Shown: positions 13,701 through 24,656 of the stretch, piece after piece
Position numbering within the stretch: position 1 is the first letter of the stretch
How the letters are laid out: the number at the start of each line of letters is the position of its first letter
NCBI RefSeq assembly: GCF_019112545.1
Contig: NW_025064880.1
Span: 1,245,719-1,309,718 of the forward strand
Length of the DNA stretch: 64,000 bases
Source of the DNA: Guyanagaster necrorhizus
Lineage: Eukaryota > Basidiomycota > Agaricomycetes > Agaricales > Physalacriaceae
Direction: 5' to 3'
Notes under the pieces: model-generated
Database searches by the model: none
What the model saw: only the letters and a program-made list of their open reading frames with translations
Told to the model about the DNA's origin: nothing
Position numbers and translations under genes: made by a program

Positions 13701-14411
13701 CATCCTCGGTTGGATCTATCAACGGGGTACTGCTAGTTGTCATTGCAAAGAAATCCTGTGCCGGGTTCCGTGACCTGCTAATAATTTGTTGCCGCAAGCC
13801 TGACTCGAACGCTCGAGGTGTAAGAAGAGAATGGTCACCTTACCTAGAAGGTATAAAGATGATCTTACTGAATGAAAAAGCCCCCGAAGGTATGAGCATG
13901 TCCCGTATCGCGAAAGTGAAAGTAAACTGAAACCGGAACTTGGAATCTTTTCCGTTCCTGATGGGACCGTGATGTCCGCACCCAGGCAAGAATAAGGTCC
14001 TGCCTTGATTGGTACATGTAGCAGGGGCAGCCAGGGGAAAGAAGACTCTTCGGATGATGGATGGAGCCTGTGTCCACGGTGCGCACGGCGACCAGAAAAG
14101 TTACCTCCATATTGTCGGTACTTTCCTTGTTTGTGCGATATTGATAGCAGACCTGAGGACCTGAGTAGCAAGCGTTCCAGGCGAAACGTCCGTAATGATG
14201 CACTAGAAAAAATTGAAGTCCCCAGGACGACGAAGTGCAGCCTGATCCTGAAGGAGCAGACGTAACTCGCATTAAACGGATGACATAAGCACTACTATTC
14301 CTTCTCTAGCCGTCTGGCTGTATTCCTATACTTTATCCTGACTTATCCCGTTCTCTCCTCCTTTCTAATTTCCTACAATATTCGCAGGGCGGTCGTTCAG
14401 CATAAGGCTCA
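10710..14411. other. Gene-poor tract (3.7 kb), possible gene relics
   Basis: No open frame here joins into a protein I recognise. Plus-strand fragments at 11297-11533, 11798-12082 and 12255-12420 have plausible amino-acid composition (for example TFDAIPFPTLAEYHINRV then a stop) but are broken by stops without convincing splice sites. They may be decayed remains of a gene or a fast-evolving gene I cannot model. The tract holds the inverted-repeat element listed separately at 11102-11239. Confidence 0.5.
11102..11239. mobile_element. MITE-like element with imperfect terminal inverted repeats of about 40 bases
   Basis: The left end starts GAAAGATATTTGTTTTAA. The reverse complement of the right end reads GAAAGATATTTATTTTTAG. 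The match resumes inside, with GCCTAAAA on the left (about 11132) facing TTTTAGGC on the right (about 11205). The element is about 138 bases, very AT-rich and without an ORF. A target-site duplication could not be fixed by eye. It could instead be a chance AT-rich hairpin, but two matched blocks at the same spacing argue against that. Confidence 0.55.
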
Positions 14412-16178
14412 ATGACTGATCCTTCGCAGAAACCGAATGTCCTCATCTTTGGTGAGCAGTACGCCAACAGCAGTGCCCGACACTCTCACATCTATCTTTA
14501 TCGACGTTTCCAGGCGGTCTGAATACCTATTCGCGTGCGCTGGCAGCTTATCTGGTCCCACTGGAAGGAGATCCATTAGTTTCAGTCCGTATTCATTGCG
14601 CGATGCTGGAATCTTCAATCTGAATCCCTAGCAGCATGTTCGGATGGTCGATAAATACCAAGTCGCACCAGCGACTACGTGAGTCAATATTTCATCGATT
14701 TCTTGACGTTGATCGACAATCATCCATCATTCCAGATATATTGGAGCAGAATTCCCAAAGGTTCTCGAGAAGCAGGAGGTTGACTATCAGCAAGCAAACC
14801 TGACAGTTCCGTGTACGTAGAATCGCCCTTCAGGACATTTCCTACATGCTCATGGAAACCAGCCAATATTCCACCGCTCTTTGACCCGCCCGAGGGCCAG
14901 CCCCCTTACGATTACGTCTTTGATTTGACTGGTGAAGTGCGCCAGGATCGTACAGACATGGTGTGCCCCTTTCCCAGCTCTACGCTCCTTCGATCTCATC
15001 GCATTTCAGATACAAGTCACAACTACATGTAATGTAGCCAGAATACTTGGCGAAGAAGCTGCAAAACGCAAAGTCAAGGCATACGTCCGACTACAGCTCC
15101 CATTCTATGAAACATCAAATAAAGGGCCATGGGACGAAAAGCAAGACCCAAAACCCTCGGGCACAGTAGGGACTTGGTGGCACGAGACCTTGCGAATGCT
15201 GGCAAACATGGAAGAGTGCGTCTTTGGCCAGGTTCTTGTCTGGATTATCCTCATCTTTTCTTCAGCCTCAACTTGGTCATCTTACGGGTCGCATTAGGTT
15301 ATGGCCCTTATACAGATTACGGTACCAGTGGGTGATAGACGCTTTCCGTCCGATATCATCAATCCTGATGAATTGCAGTGGCGTCGTTTATCACGGTTGC
15401 AGCTGTCTATGGTTATATGAATAAGCCCATGAAGTCATTGTAACGGCTCCTTTGATGATTCATGCTCCTTTTTGTCTTACTTTGGTACAGGTGGTCTCCA
15501 GGAAAACATCCATCACATACTGTTCACGTGGAGGATATTGCTGGAGGACTGTGGGCCTGCGCACAGTGGATGGCACCTTTGGGTAGGAAAGCAGCTGACG
15601 AAGCCGCAGGGGAGGATATACCATTTCACAATGACAAAAGCAAGCTCAAGGATATTCCTGAGGCACCCGCACATGACAAGAAGGTCACTGCGCCTCTGTT
15701 CAACCTCGTAAGTGGGCTCCTCATCCCATGTTCTACTCTTCACCAATATTCTTCCAGGCCGATGATTCACAAATGACGCTGGCGGAGATCGGTCATGTTT
15801 GCACGTCGTTCTTTGGCACAACATTTGATTTCTTCAACTTTTTCGAAAACACTATATTCAAGGTTACGCAGTTCGATTTTTCATTAGCGTCATACTGATA
15901 TCTTCTAACAGTTGAAAGATGACATAGTTGAAGAAATCAATGAAATTCACGTCGGTCACTGGACGGAGATGATCCTCAAATCTAATCCGCCCATCCCTAA
16001 CACACCTCTGTCCGCCTACATGGACAAGTACTACCTAGAGAAGACCGTCGTCGGTCTCAGTAACTCTAAGATCAAGGCTGTGACCGGTTACGGGCTGAGC
16101 AAGCCGCGATTCAATCACGACACGATCAAGGACATGATTGAGAAATGGAAAGCTGAGGGCAGTTGGCCCATTTTATGA
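14412..16178 (+). CDS. NAD(P)-binding extended-SDR-like protein
   Basis: Multi-exon gene starting MTDPSQKPNVLIFGGLNTYS, a Rossmann-type beta strand and glycine loop in degenerate form. Next come DYVFDLTGEVRQDRTDMIQ, CNVARILGEEAAKRKVKAYVR, LNLVILRVALGYGPYTDYG and HTVHVEDIAGGLWACAQWM, the order of an extended short-chain dehydrogenase or epimerase (NAD site, central strands, late substrate region). The C-terminus has FNLADDSQMTLAEIG and ends EKWKAEGSWPIL. The classical YxxxK catalytic pair is not obvious: at the expected place the text is AYVRLQLPFYE. The protein may therefore bind NAD without SDR chemistry. Introns at about 14454-14516, 14681-14735, 14816-14866, 14959-15009, 15218-15270, 15325-15378, 15438-15490, 15709-15758 and 15861-15911. 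Substrate unknown. Confidence 0.75.
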
Positions 16179-16815
16179 TCCTTTTGCAGTTTACTGGATT
16201 TTTAACTTTTGTGCATCATTTGTTTTCGTTTTCGTCAGTGTCTCAGTATAGGATTTCAAGCATTAAATTACTCGATAATACTCATTCTCTCCTATCTGCC
16301 TCTTTCGTGTTCAAGTTTAGTCTTTATACCTCTCATTTGCCACCTCTACCCGTTGGCCTCGTCTCATACCTACGTAGTTTAACGCTGTTCAATATAATAA
16401 TCGGTTTTCGTTGCATTACTAAGTCCTTAATTTCTTTTTCTTACCATTGATCTAGGCCTAGCTTTATGACTAGCGAAGTGGCCATTATCGTTTCTTCCAC
16501 GAGGTATACGTTGTGTACTCACAGTCCTACCTTGTCTTCGGATTTGGAAGTGGAATGAAGGGTCAAGCTTACTTCAAGGAGCGATGATCTCTCTCTCTCC
16601 GAATGATAACGGATGATAATGTGGATTTCTTGCACGCTTGGATCGGCTGGTCTATTATATTATCTAGCCTGCGAAGATTTGAATTGTTCCATGTTGTGAT
16701 TACTTCCAAAACGATGGCAGGCATTCCCTTCACTGAGGCTCTTGCTGGATTTCAATCTCGTACTGACCTTTCTGATGGCAATAATATCACAGCACATAGG
16801 TATGTATAGTCGGAC
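16179..16815. other. Intergenic stretch without a recognised feature
   Basis: T-rich 3' flank of the SDR-like gene and 5' flank of the small gene at 16816. An open frame at 16163-16450 is hydrophobic and T-driven and has no support as a gene. Confidence 0.5.
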
Positions 16816-17171
16816 ATGACAGAACTGCTTCTGGTAGACATCCCCAACTTAGAACATCGAGTCCGACTGGTAGGCGGAACTCGAGGGTCAAAATAGTTAC
16901 TTTCTGCATATCAGAGACTCAAAAATAAATATTGTCGCAATTCTTCAGGAAGACGAATTGGTGGTATGCAAGGAACTTATGGAGCCATTCGATTCCGGTA
17001 TGTACCTATCCTCACCAATTCCACTTTGATTGCTCTTATCTATATCCTCCGACAGACCATGAGATTCTTCTTAGATGCTTGCTGATTCCGACAATGACAA
17101 TGCTGAACCATATCGCGGAGGATCTCCTTTTGGCTCAGGTGGATGAAAAGGTGGAGATGTATTCTTTATGA
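16816..17171 (+). CDS. Small three-exon gene, 72 residues, unrecognised
   Basis: Exons 16816-16869, 16949-16997 and 17056-17171 have correct GT and AG ends and fitting phases. They join to a 72-residue product starting MTELLLVDIPNLEHRVR, continuing through EDELVVCKELMEPFDSDHE and ending VDEKVEMYSL. It is acidic and mostly helical-looking, with a leucine-rich centre (LLRCLLIPTMTMLNHI). I do not recognise a family. It could be a 5' part of a longer gene, because an open frame at 17275-17490 follows, but no in-frame splice joining the two was found. The regular exon-phase fit is the main support. Confidence 0.45.
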
Positions 17172-17274
17172 GGGAAGCCATTTCCTGCTGGTCGATTGGG
17201 CCGACAACGTCGGTTAAGATGGGGAATCATCTGTGCGAGATGCGCGAGCCAGTTCCCTAGTACAAGGAGTGAGC

Positions 17275-17490
17275 ATGGACGGGTATTCCAAGATCGCCTG
17301 GTTCGCACTACCTCAGTTCTTCCCTCAGCATCTTGCAGAAGCTGTGACAGACCGGATCCAGCGCGGCGCATGTGGTTCCGAGTGTTGTCAACCCCTCTTC
17401 CTAGAAGGCGGTCCAGAATGGCGGACTGTGGAACTCGGAGACTCAAAACCCAGATTTGACATCCGCAACGTCTTTCTACGTATTGACTAG
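17275..17490 (+). CDS. Possible short ORF (MDGYSKIAWFALPQFF...), unrecognised
   Basis: A 71-codon frame starting MDGYSKIAWFALPQFF, with balanced composition and the motif FLEGGPEWRTVELGDSKP. A second fragment (MPKSSAIVINLKAFFTPLA) follows at 17508-17671, in another frame, only 27 bases downstream of a possible donor, too short for an intron. This could be a damaged gene or a gene whose splicing I cannot resolve. No function assigned. Confidence 0.25.
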   Translation: MDGYSKIAWFALPQFFPQHLAEAVTDRIQRGACGSECCQPLFLEGGPEWRTVELGDSKPRFDIRNVFLRID

Positions 17491-17679
17491 TAGACACTTT
17501 CGTCAGATGCCGAAGTCGTCTGCCATTGTGATCAACTTGAAAGCCTTCTTCACACCTCTGGCTGACTTGCCAGAAGAGCCTTATGTCCCTCATTTGTTGT
17601 TGAAGCTCATAGAGGAAGGAAACGGCCGCCGGTGGAGTACGAGGGAATACATCATGTTGAGCATAAGGTGATATCTACC

Positions 17680-18365
17680 TTGGAAGAATGGACTAAGGAA
17701 GAAGCGACCTGAGGGTGGTGGAAAGTTGGAAATAGCGGATACCTGACGAGGATCATTTCTCCTCGGGATGATCTCTTTCAATAGAGCAAGGAGTATCATG
17801 TTAGATAATGCCGAAACAGTGATAGATACCGAAGAATGTTGAGCTACGATTGTACATATCGCGATCACGTGGATTTTGGCTCCTCTACGAAACTTTCACT
17901 GTTTCTAGGTTCTTCGGTCACAGAGATGAATGATTGAATGCTACTGGAAAGTCAAAGGTCACACAGCTATATTAAATAAGTCAGAGCTTCTCTGCCGTTG
18001 TTGATTGCTACCACAATTCTTACAGCCTTCGCGACCTGCTATTTGTTCATCTTCCGCCATTCCAAAGCACTGAAGGGAGGACGTAAACACCTCAGCGGGG
18101 GGGAGGAGTCCCTTTACTGTTCGTCGGAATTTCCGGATGTTAGTTAATATTGTTAAAGGGTTATTGCCGTTCACGAAAAGGAGACCGCCAGTGGAGAAAA
18201 AAAACTATTTCCCAGATGACCGAACCAACCCAAAATTCGCTGGAACATTCACGGACGTTTTTTAGATCATCATCTACAAATATGCTGAAGCAAACCTGGA
18301 GCTAATCTTACAGCATCCAGCATATCGAGACCGATTTCTAAATTTGATTAAAACCGCCAGCGAAC
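17680..18365. other. Intergenic stretch without a recognised feature
   Basis: Minus-strand frames at 17590-17868 and 17959-18174 are open. The second contains GREGCKNCGSNQQR, but there is no CxxC partner and no splice continuity. Nothing further is supported. Confidence 0.4.
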
Positions 18366-19906
18366 CTAATCATCCATGAGCTCCGCCAGCTCCCGTTCCT
18401 CTTCTTCTGTTAAGATGGACTGCGGTTCCTGTGGCACTGTGCTTTTGGGTTTCGCCGTAGCCGATGTTGCCTGAGGTGATGGAGTCAAAAGTTCTGCCCG
18501 ACTGTCAGGCGACGATTCCACAGAGAAAAAGGTCATGCATACCAGAAAACTTCCACGTCCGCAACGTGCCATCCAGACTGGCACTGAGAACCCACGGCTC
18601 AACATGAGCACATCCGTCATCCCCTGTGATTTCGCGTATCCAAAGACGCAAAGCCGTGACATCGTGCCAGTGTGCATCAATCTCGCCTAGGATCTCCGGC
18701 TCCTCAATAGAGGACACATCATATGTACGTATGACGTCGGCTGAACCGGTAATCAAGTACGACTCGGCTAGATCTGTCAATGCTATTGGGAGAAGACACC
18801 GAACGGCTGTAGGATGCGTCACGAATCGGGGTACTTTGTCTGCCTCCGAGGCAGGGTTTACGGTAACGACCTGAACGGTGTCATCAGAAGACGCTTTTGA
18901 CCATTTCAGTAGTTAGCCACAGCGCGAAACATCACAATCATAAGAGCTCACCTGTCCAGAGCTGGCCATTCCCATAATGCATATCATTTATCCGTGTTCG
19001 ATGATGCGTCAGTTCGTACTTGAGAGAGCTCTTCCACCGTGGCGATGCGCCACCTTCTTTCTGCAGGTGCCAAACTTTGATAACTCCCATGGTGTCTCCG
19101 GTGCAGAGCTCGACTGACTGATCGGAAATGACGCTGCCATCGATGCATTCCACAGGCCGAGTATGGGACGATAGTGACCCCAGAGTTCGTAGCGGACCTT
19201 CCGAGACCGAGGATAGGTCCCTGTTAGTAAGGTAGGCTCCATGCGGCCAGGCAACAAAGAAGCCTGCTCTCACCAGAATCTCACTATCTTGTCAGAACTG
19301 CCAGAAACGAGAAGTTTAAGGTCTGAAAAAACTAAAAGAGATTTGACAAAATCGGCATGAGCGTCGGTGGACGAGATCAGTTCTTTCGTCTATGAATTGA
19401 TTACCAAACGTCAGCGGAATCTGAACGGCACGACCTACGTCTCTGTCCCACACTTTGATGGTCTTGATCACAGGTCAGTACGTGATTGGAGGTAGAGGAT
19501 AAACTCCACTTTATCCCAAGAACCAGATATCACAAGTTTTCGTGCTCCAGAGCTACTGCTTGTTTCAAAGAAAGCAATGGATGTCACAGGGCCTGTGTGT
19601 CCACGGTATACTTGCAGAGTTTTGCCTGTCTGGGCAGATGATGTAGATGTCTTCCCCAAAGACGCGCAAGCATACGTACCTCGAGCTCTAATCTTCGGAT
19701 AATGGTCGTATTTTCTGCTATCCATGCATCATTGCCCAGAATTTCGACTGCAAGAGCCTTCCCAGGAAGCTGTAGAGGCGATCCGAGATCCTTTGTTCTC
19801 TCTGCTTTCTTTCTGCGGGACTGGGAGACCGAGGTGGGTATTCGAAGTTATTCGTGAACAACTAGACGCATACATGGTCAAGGATAAGGTGCGCCTCGGA
19901 GACCAT
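18366..19906 (-). CDS. WD40-repeat protein, function unassigned
   Basis: Start chosen at 19906 (MVSEAHLILDH): a 53-base intron then leads to SRRKKAERTKDLGSPLQLPG and VEILGNDAWIAENTTIIRRL, whereas the nearer ATG at 19725 gives a frame that reads into intron. WD units follow: LQVYRGHTGPVTSIAFF, LVISGSWDKTIKVWDRD, LLVSGSSDKIVRFW, ELCTGDTMGVIKVWHLQ, INDMHYGNGQLWT, LITGSADVIRTYDV and VLSASLDGTLRTWKF, consistent with one seven-bladed propeller. The C-terminal tail is Ser/Pro/Thr-rich and ends in the acidic helix LTEEEERELAELMDD. The family role is probably a protein-interaction scaffold. I could not tie it to a named yeast protein. It is divergent from TFB3, 148 bases away. Confidence 0.85.
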
Positions 19907-20054
19907 GAGATTAGACGCGTCTACATTAGTCATTGCTGGAGTATTGGTCTGGACGATGGTGGTTGAAGAGACGAGAAATTATTTATGCATTTGTTTGATT
20001 TCGAGGACGATGTTAATAATCTGACTCATCATTTCCTCTTCACTCCTTACCACC
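19907..20054. promoter_or_regulatory. Shared divergent promoter region of the WD40 gene and TFB3
   Basis: 148 bases lie between the two chosen start codons. No TATA box or known operator was identified. Inferred from geometry only. Confidence 0.45.
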
Positions 20055-21418
20055 ATGGCCTCCAGAAGTTGGCTCCAAGGGAAGACCGTCAAGAAGGGCG
20101 GTGCAGTAGGATCCAATGGACACACTCGGCCAACGACGCCCCAAGTACAGAGCACTTCAACGACAATATTTGGCGGAGGCGTCAAGGACCCGTCGGGAAG
20201 AACAGCCGAATATTTTGTTAGGAGATTCTTTCTCTAGCTTAGACGACCTCTCATTATGTTTTAGTCAATGGACGATCAATGTCCTGTTTGCAAGAGCGAC
20301 CGGTACTTAAATCCCAAACTCCGTTTACTCGTCAGTTCTTGCTACCATAAAATGTATGCTTTGCGGTGTCTGTCTCATTCGACTAGATTAACACTACTTG
20401 TTAAAGGTGTGAATCCTGTATAGACCGGCTGTTCACGCTAGGTCCTGCACCTTGTCCAATTTGCAACACCGTCCTTCGAAAACTTGCATTCACCCCACAA
20501 ACATTTGAAGACCTAGGCGTCGAGAAGGAAGTCGCCATTCGTAGGCGGATCGCCAAAGAGTGTGTCAGGGTCCCATAAAATGCTTTCAAACTAATACTCT
20601 GCTCTACAGGTTCAATAAGAGGAGGGAAGACTTTAACGATCTCAGGTCCTTCAATGATTACCTTGAGCAAGTGGAGGATATAGGTGAGATTCACCTGTCC
20701 GGAATCAAACTCCGTTCACATTTCAACGGTAGCGTTCAATCTTATCAACGACATCGACGTCCCCGAGACCGAAAAACGCATTGCCGTATACAAGGCCGCC
20801 AACGCGGCTCTGATCACCCTCAACCTCCAACGAGAAGAAGCATATGCTCTTGCCTTGAAAGAACAAGAAGAATTCGAGAGGCACGAACGTGAACAACGCG
20901 CAGCCGAACTTCTCAGGGAAGAAGAGACAGAACGTGCGGAAAAAGAGAAAGAGAGGCAAGAGATCATCGACAAACTCGAGACCAGCGAGAAGGATGCTGC
21001 CAAACTCATCGCTAAATCTCGAGCAAACACCCTCAAACGTTCGTCGAACCGTGTTTCTTCTATGTCGAGATTGGGTCTTGGAGTTGACTACGCGAAAATG
21101 CTGAAAACGCGCTCAAAAACTGCCAGCACTGTGCTGGACGTGCCTCATGTTCCTTTCCAGGACAACTGGTATTCATTCGAGGACATGTATGTCCTGAAAC
21201 CAGGTGGATATGACGATTTGTACAGTGAGACGGTGAGGAAAGATAGAGAAGGAATAATGCGTGGTGGAGGATATCGTGTCGAGGAGGCCTGGGAGCGAGC
21301 GCTTAGGTTCGCCGTTGCTGGATTAGATCTTCTGCCTTTAGAAGGCTTAGATCCTACTTCTGAGGGAATACAAATCGAGCCCTCACTTGTAGGTGGTGAT
21401 ATTGTTTTGGCGTCATGA
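20055..21418 (+). CDS. TFB3: TFIIH / CDK-activating-kinase assembly factor Tfb3 (MAT1)
   Basis: Exons 20055-20216, 20265-20353, 20407-20559, 20610-20683 and 20733-21418 join to 387 residues. The RING finger sits near residues 55-110: DDQCPVCKSDRYLNPKLRLL, then CYHKMCESCIDRLF and CPICN, the Cys/His order of MAT1. It continues with FNKRREDFNDLRSFNDYLE and AFNLINDIDVPETEKRI, the conserved MAT1 central region. A long charged coiled coil (ALALKEQEEFERHEREQRA) follows, and a C-terminal domain with DNWYSFEDMYVLKPGGYDD. Known role: tethers the Cdk7-type kinase and cyclin H to core TFIIH and stimulates CTD phosphorylation. The N-terminal extension (MASRSWLQGKTVKKGG) before the RING is longer than in human MAT1; the alternative start at 20268 (MDDQCPVC) would give the human-like form. 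Confidence 0.95.
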
Positions 21419-21698
21419 AACGAAGTAAAATATCTGTATAGTAAGTAGCTCGATAGTCATTTAGCGAGTCATTTAGCATAGGACAATTAGTCATCGTGTA
21501 TATGAATTATCCTTATCTACCGCTTCAAATATAATATTGTAGTCATACACACATGAGTACCCAAAGAAGTAGGCCTGTCGCGAGGGCCAAGAAACATCCC
21601 TACAGTATATAAAAAGTATAGTATACATGTGGATCAGCCCCAAAAGATAAAAAAAATCTAAAAATTGTTGTAGACACAGACTTCCGGTTAAATCGCGC

Positions 21699-23207
21699 TT
21701 AGGCTCTTGTGCTTACTACCACTTTCCTTCTTTCCATCTGGTCAAGAGTCAGAGGTTCCGTCATAGGAAAATACAAAATTTGCCACTGCTTTCTATTGAA
21801 ACAGTCAGCAGATGAAAGAAAGTATGATGACCGTACGAACCCGAATATATTTTTGAACAGCTTATACCGGAAATGTTTCAAGGTGTCATGTAGTAGCTCA
21901 TCTTCCACACGTGCAGATGCGGCGTCGTCAATATCAAGAGCAGCCTTACGTATCTTGGAGCGGGGCCGGCTGTTTGACAGATAAGCACGGGTCTTTATGG
22001 TTGATACAAAACTTTCTTACCGCGAAGGGTCAAAAACAAGAAGATTCACAGTAGAATCATTGATTTGTTCATAGCCAACGACGGTGCGAGAATGCCAGCC
22101 ATCTTGTAAGATGATAGGCATTTTTTCTGTGCACGTTACGGAAGGATTCATCAGCGCTTCCGTTAAGTTAGTCGGCCGGCGTGTTTCTGCAGGCGGCGAG
22201 AAGTAATCGACGATCCATTGTATGAGGGCATCATTGCCTGCATTTCACGATATCTCATCAAGATGAATTTAAGGACAGAAAGAGGGACCCACCATGAAAG
22301 GATTGCTTGTAATTGAAATCGACTAGTTCACAGCTAATATCATCAGACCGTGAGTTAACAATAGCATGGGAAGTGATGTAACCCACGGTATTCCCCGAGA
22401 TGAAAACGCAGTGTACAAGTCTATAAGGAATCTTCAAAAGTTATTGAAAAACAAGAGAATAAAGTCTATACCTGAAACACCAATCCATTTCTTCGAGTCT
22501 ACCAAGGGCGAAAGTTGCGCTGCCCCTTGAGCATCAAAACCTTGGCGAATAGGGATTAACACTGAATCACCTCACTATAGTGGTCTTTACCTGATGCCCA
22601 GGCATCCTCGAGCCACCACTGGAGCTGTCTCACAGTCGGAGAGATCGGGCTGTCGAGGAGTGGAAAGTACATTGGTTGTAAAGGCTGATCCATCAAGACT
22701 GAACAGGACATAAGGAAATTCCGGTAACTTCATCAGATGGTCAGAATCTATTAGAAAAGAGAACGAGAAAATATCAAACCCGCAACCCCACCCGGCATCC
22801 CAGCTTTGGCGAGAAACATACACCGCACGATCGTAGCATAACACAGCGCGTCTTGTCTTTCCCCGAGAGTGCGAATTTAAAAGTGCATACTTAAGGAGCA
22901 ATATCATGCCTAAGGAACACTGATCAACACGTGTTGTACGTATGTATGTGCTTATGTGACGAACCCGGTGTGAAGTTCGACGGGGGCGGCGTTTGCAATG
23001 ACTGGTACCAAAAACTATCAGTTTCAGCAGTCTGCTCATCACGATTTTCAGAGTCATGTTTGCTTCGATGATGTTTCCGAGAGGATGTGGAGCTGCGACT
23101 TGATGAAGGTCCCGAGTCTGCGCCATGCTGCGAAGATCGCAGAAGTCGATGTTAGTAACAAAGGAAGAAAATCAAAGTCAGAAAATGCATACCTTACTGC
23201 TCATCAT
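21699..23207 (-). CDS. C78-family cysteine peptidase (ZUFSP/UfSP-like)
   Basis: Spliced reading from 23207 gives MMSSKHGADSGPSSSRS, a Ser/Arg/His-rich leader, then FTPGMILLLKYALLNSH and RRAVLCYDRAV. The catalytic block AGWGCGYRNFLMSCSVLMDQ (about 22700-22790) carries the nucleophile Cys in WGCG and crosses an intron. Next are LQWWLEDAWASG, QGAAQLSPLVDSKKWIG and QWIVDYFSPP. The catalytic His lies in QDGWHSRTVVGYE and the Asp in LLVFDPSR (about 22030-22120). This is the complete Cys-His-Asp order of peptidase family C78. Known members are the UFM1-specific proteases and the K63-ubiquitin-specific ZUFSP/ZUP1. No C2H2 zinc fingers precede the domain here, unlike animal ZUFSP. The lack of a dedicated UFM1 system in many fungi makes ubiquitin the likelier target, by inference. 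Confidence 0.88.
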
Positions 23208-23407
23208 TAAATGTACCAAGGCGACTTAAATGGCTTATTGAAGGCGAACTCTGCATGCCACTGTGGTGGGTGTTGAGAATAAGTAACTGTCGGATACCGG
23301 CCCAACTGCCGCTTTCGGCTGACGTAATGCACCCAATTGGGAGCGCGACGCGTGTACGGGCGTACGAATTCTTGTTCATCGACTTTCACTTGTTTCCATC
23401 GTAAATC
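23208..23407. promoter_or_regulatory. Shared divergent promoter region of the C78 peptidase and PRE6
   Basis: 200 bases separate the start codons of a deubiquitinase-like gene and a 20S proteasome gene. It contains GC-rich palindromic words (GCGCGACGCGTGTACGGGCG near 23341-23360). No proteasome-associated control element (GGTGGCAAA) was seen. Inferred from geometry. Confidence 0.45.
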
Positions 23408-24656
23408 ATGTCCAGGTCGTACGATCGCGGTACACATGTATTCTTTTCCTGTTGACCTCATTGCTCATTGATGTCTTTAGCTCTTACTGTCTTTTCACCC
23501 GATGGCCATCTATTCCAGGTCAGGCAAAGCTTCACATCGTGTCCAATGAACAGGTTCTTACGGTCTCGCTGTGGTACAGGTCGAATATGCTGCTGAGGCT
23601 GTGAGAAAAGGCACTTGTGCTGTGAGTTACTCCTCTTTCGGCAAGGCCTCATCACTACATCTAATGACGCATATAGGTAGGTGTCCGAGGAAAAGACGTG
23701 GTAATTTTGGGTGTGGAGAAGAAGTCGGTGCTACAGTTGCAAGATTCGAGAACAGTGAGAAAGGTTGTGATGTTGGATGATCATGTCTGTTTGGCGTTTG
23801 CTGGTGCGTACGATGTGCATGTCGCCATTGTGACAGACCTATTCATTTCGCAGGTCTTACGGCGGATGGCCGAGTCCTGATTGACAAAGCTCGGATAGAG
23901 TGTCAAAGCCACCGTCTTACGGTCGAGGATCCCGTCACTGTTGAATACATCACAAGACATATTGCTGGTATCCAGCAGGTAGGCGTCTATACGTCAATTC
24001 GATTGGTTTGGGAAATGAACGTGTATGTAGAAATACACCCAATCTGGAGGTGTCAGGCCGTTCGGCATTTCAACATTGATCGTCGGATTCGACCCCCATG
24101 ATAGCAGACCTCGTCTTTACCAGACTGAGCCAAGTGGAATCTATAGCGCTTGGAAGGTGAATGTCTTCACCATATGTTCTGGAGAGAACTGTACTAAGTG
24201 TTCTATGATAAATAGGCTAATGCCATTGGTAGATCGTCGAAGACTGTCCGTGAATTTCTAGAGAAGAATCACAAGGACGACTTGTCTCGAGAGGAAGCCA
24301 TCAAGCTCACCGTCAAGAGCTTGCTCGAAGTCGTACAAACGGGTGCGAAGAACATTGAAATCAGTGTGATGGAAAGCTACGGAAAGGTCACGGTGCGTCC
24401 AATGTTGACTTCCAACTTCCTATCCAATTTGATTGAATGTTCTTTCACAGAACCTGGACTTGTCACAAATTCAGGCCATTGTTTCTGAGATTGAAAGAGA
24501 GAAGGAGGCTGGTACGTCACCTCTGCAGGATCCTATCTACCATAGTTTGATGAAATGTCGTCATCCACAGAGGCGGAAAGAAAACGATCCAGACTTGCAG
24601 CCACAGCTGCGGGTCAGGCAGCTATGGAATCACTAGCTACGGAGTCATCAAGGTAG
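23408..24656 (+). CDS. PRE6: 20S proteasome alpha subunit, PSMA7 / Pre6 type
   Basis: Nine exons: 23408-23429, 23481-23518, 23580-23621, 23677-23803, 23854-23978, 24031-24156, 24216-24392, 24451-24511, 24571-24656; 267 residues. The start is a 22-base first exon that supplies MSRSYDR, giving [20 protein letters not shown], the alpha-subunit signature. An ATG at 23471 would lose the conserved YDRA and lies inside the intron. Further landmarks are [54 protein letters not shown] and [17 protein letters not shown], which fit Pre6/PSMA7 rather than other alpha subunits. It builds the outer rings of the 20S core in nucleus and cytosol. The C-terminus is a charged helix rich in E, K and A. Confidence 0.96.

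Noticed and set aside
17135..17593. Minus-strand ORF of 152 codons
   Set aside because: Arg/Cys-rich composition without motif, opposite better plus-strand frames; treated as a shadow.
19468..19725. WD40 gene start at 19725 (MDSRKYDHYPK)
   Set aside because: This frame reads through an intron; the other frame gives VEILGNDAWIAENTTIIRRL joined to TGKTLQVYRGH and continues upstream to 19906.
23207..23461. Minus-strand ORF of 84 codons upstream of the C78 peptidase
   Set aside because: Overlaps the first exon of PRE6 on the other strand and reads in a different frame from the peptidase.
23471..23518. Alternative PRE6 start giving [12 protein letters not shown]
   Set aside because: Loses the conserved YDRA; a 22-base upstream exon at 23408 restores it with good splice sites.
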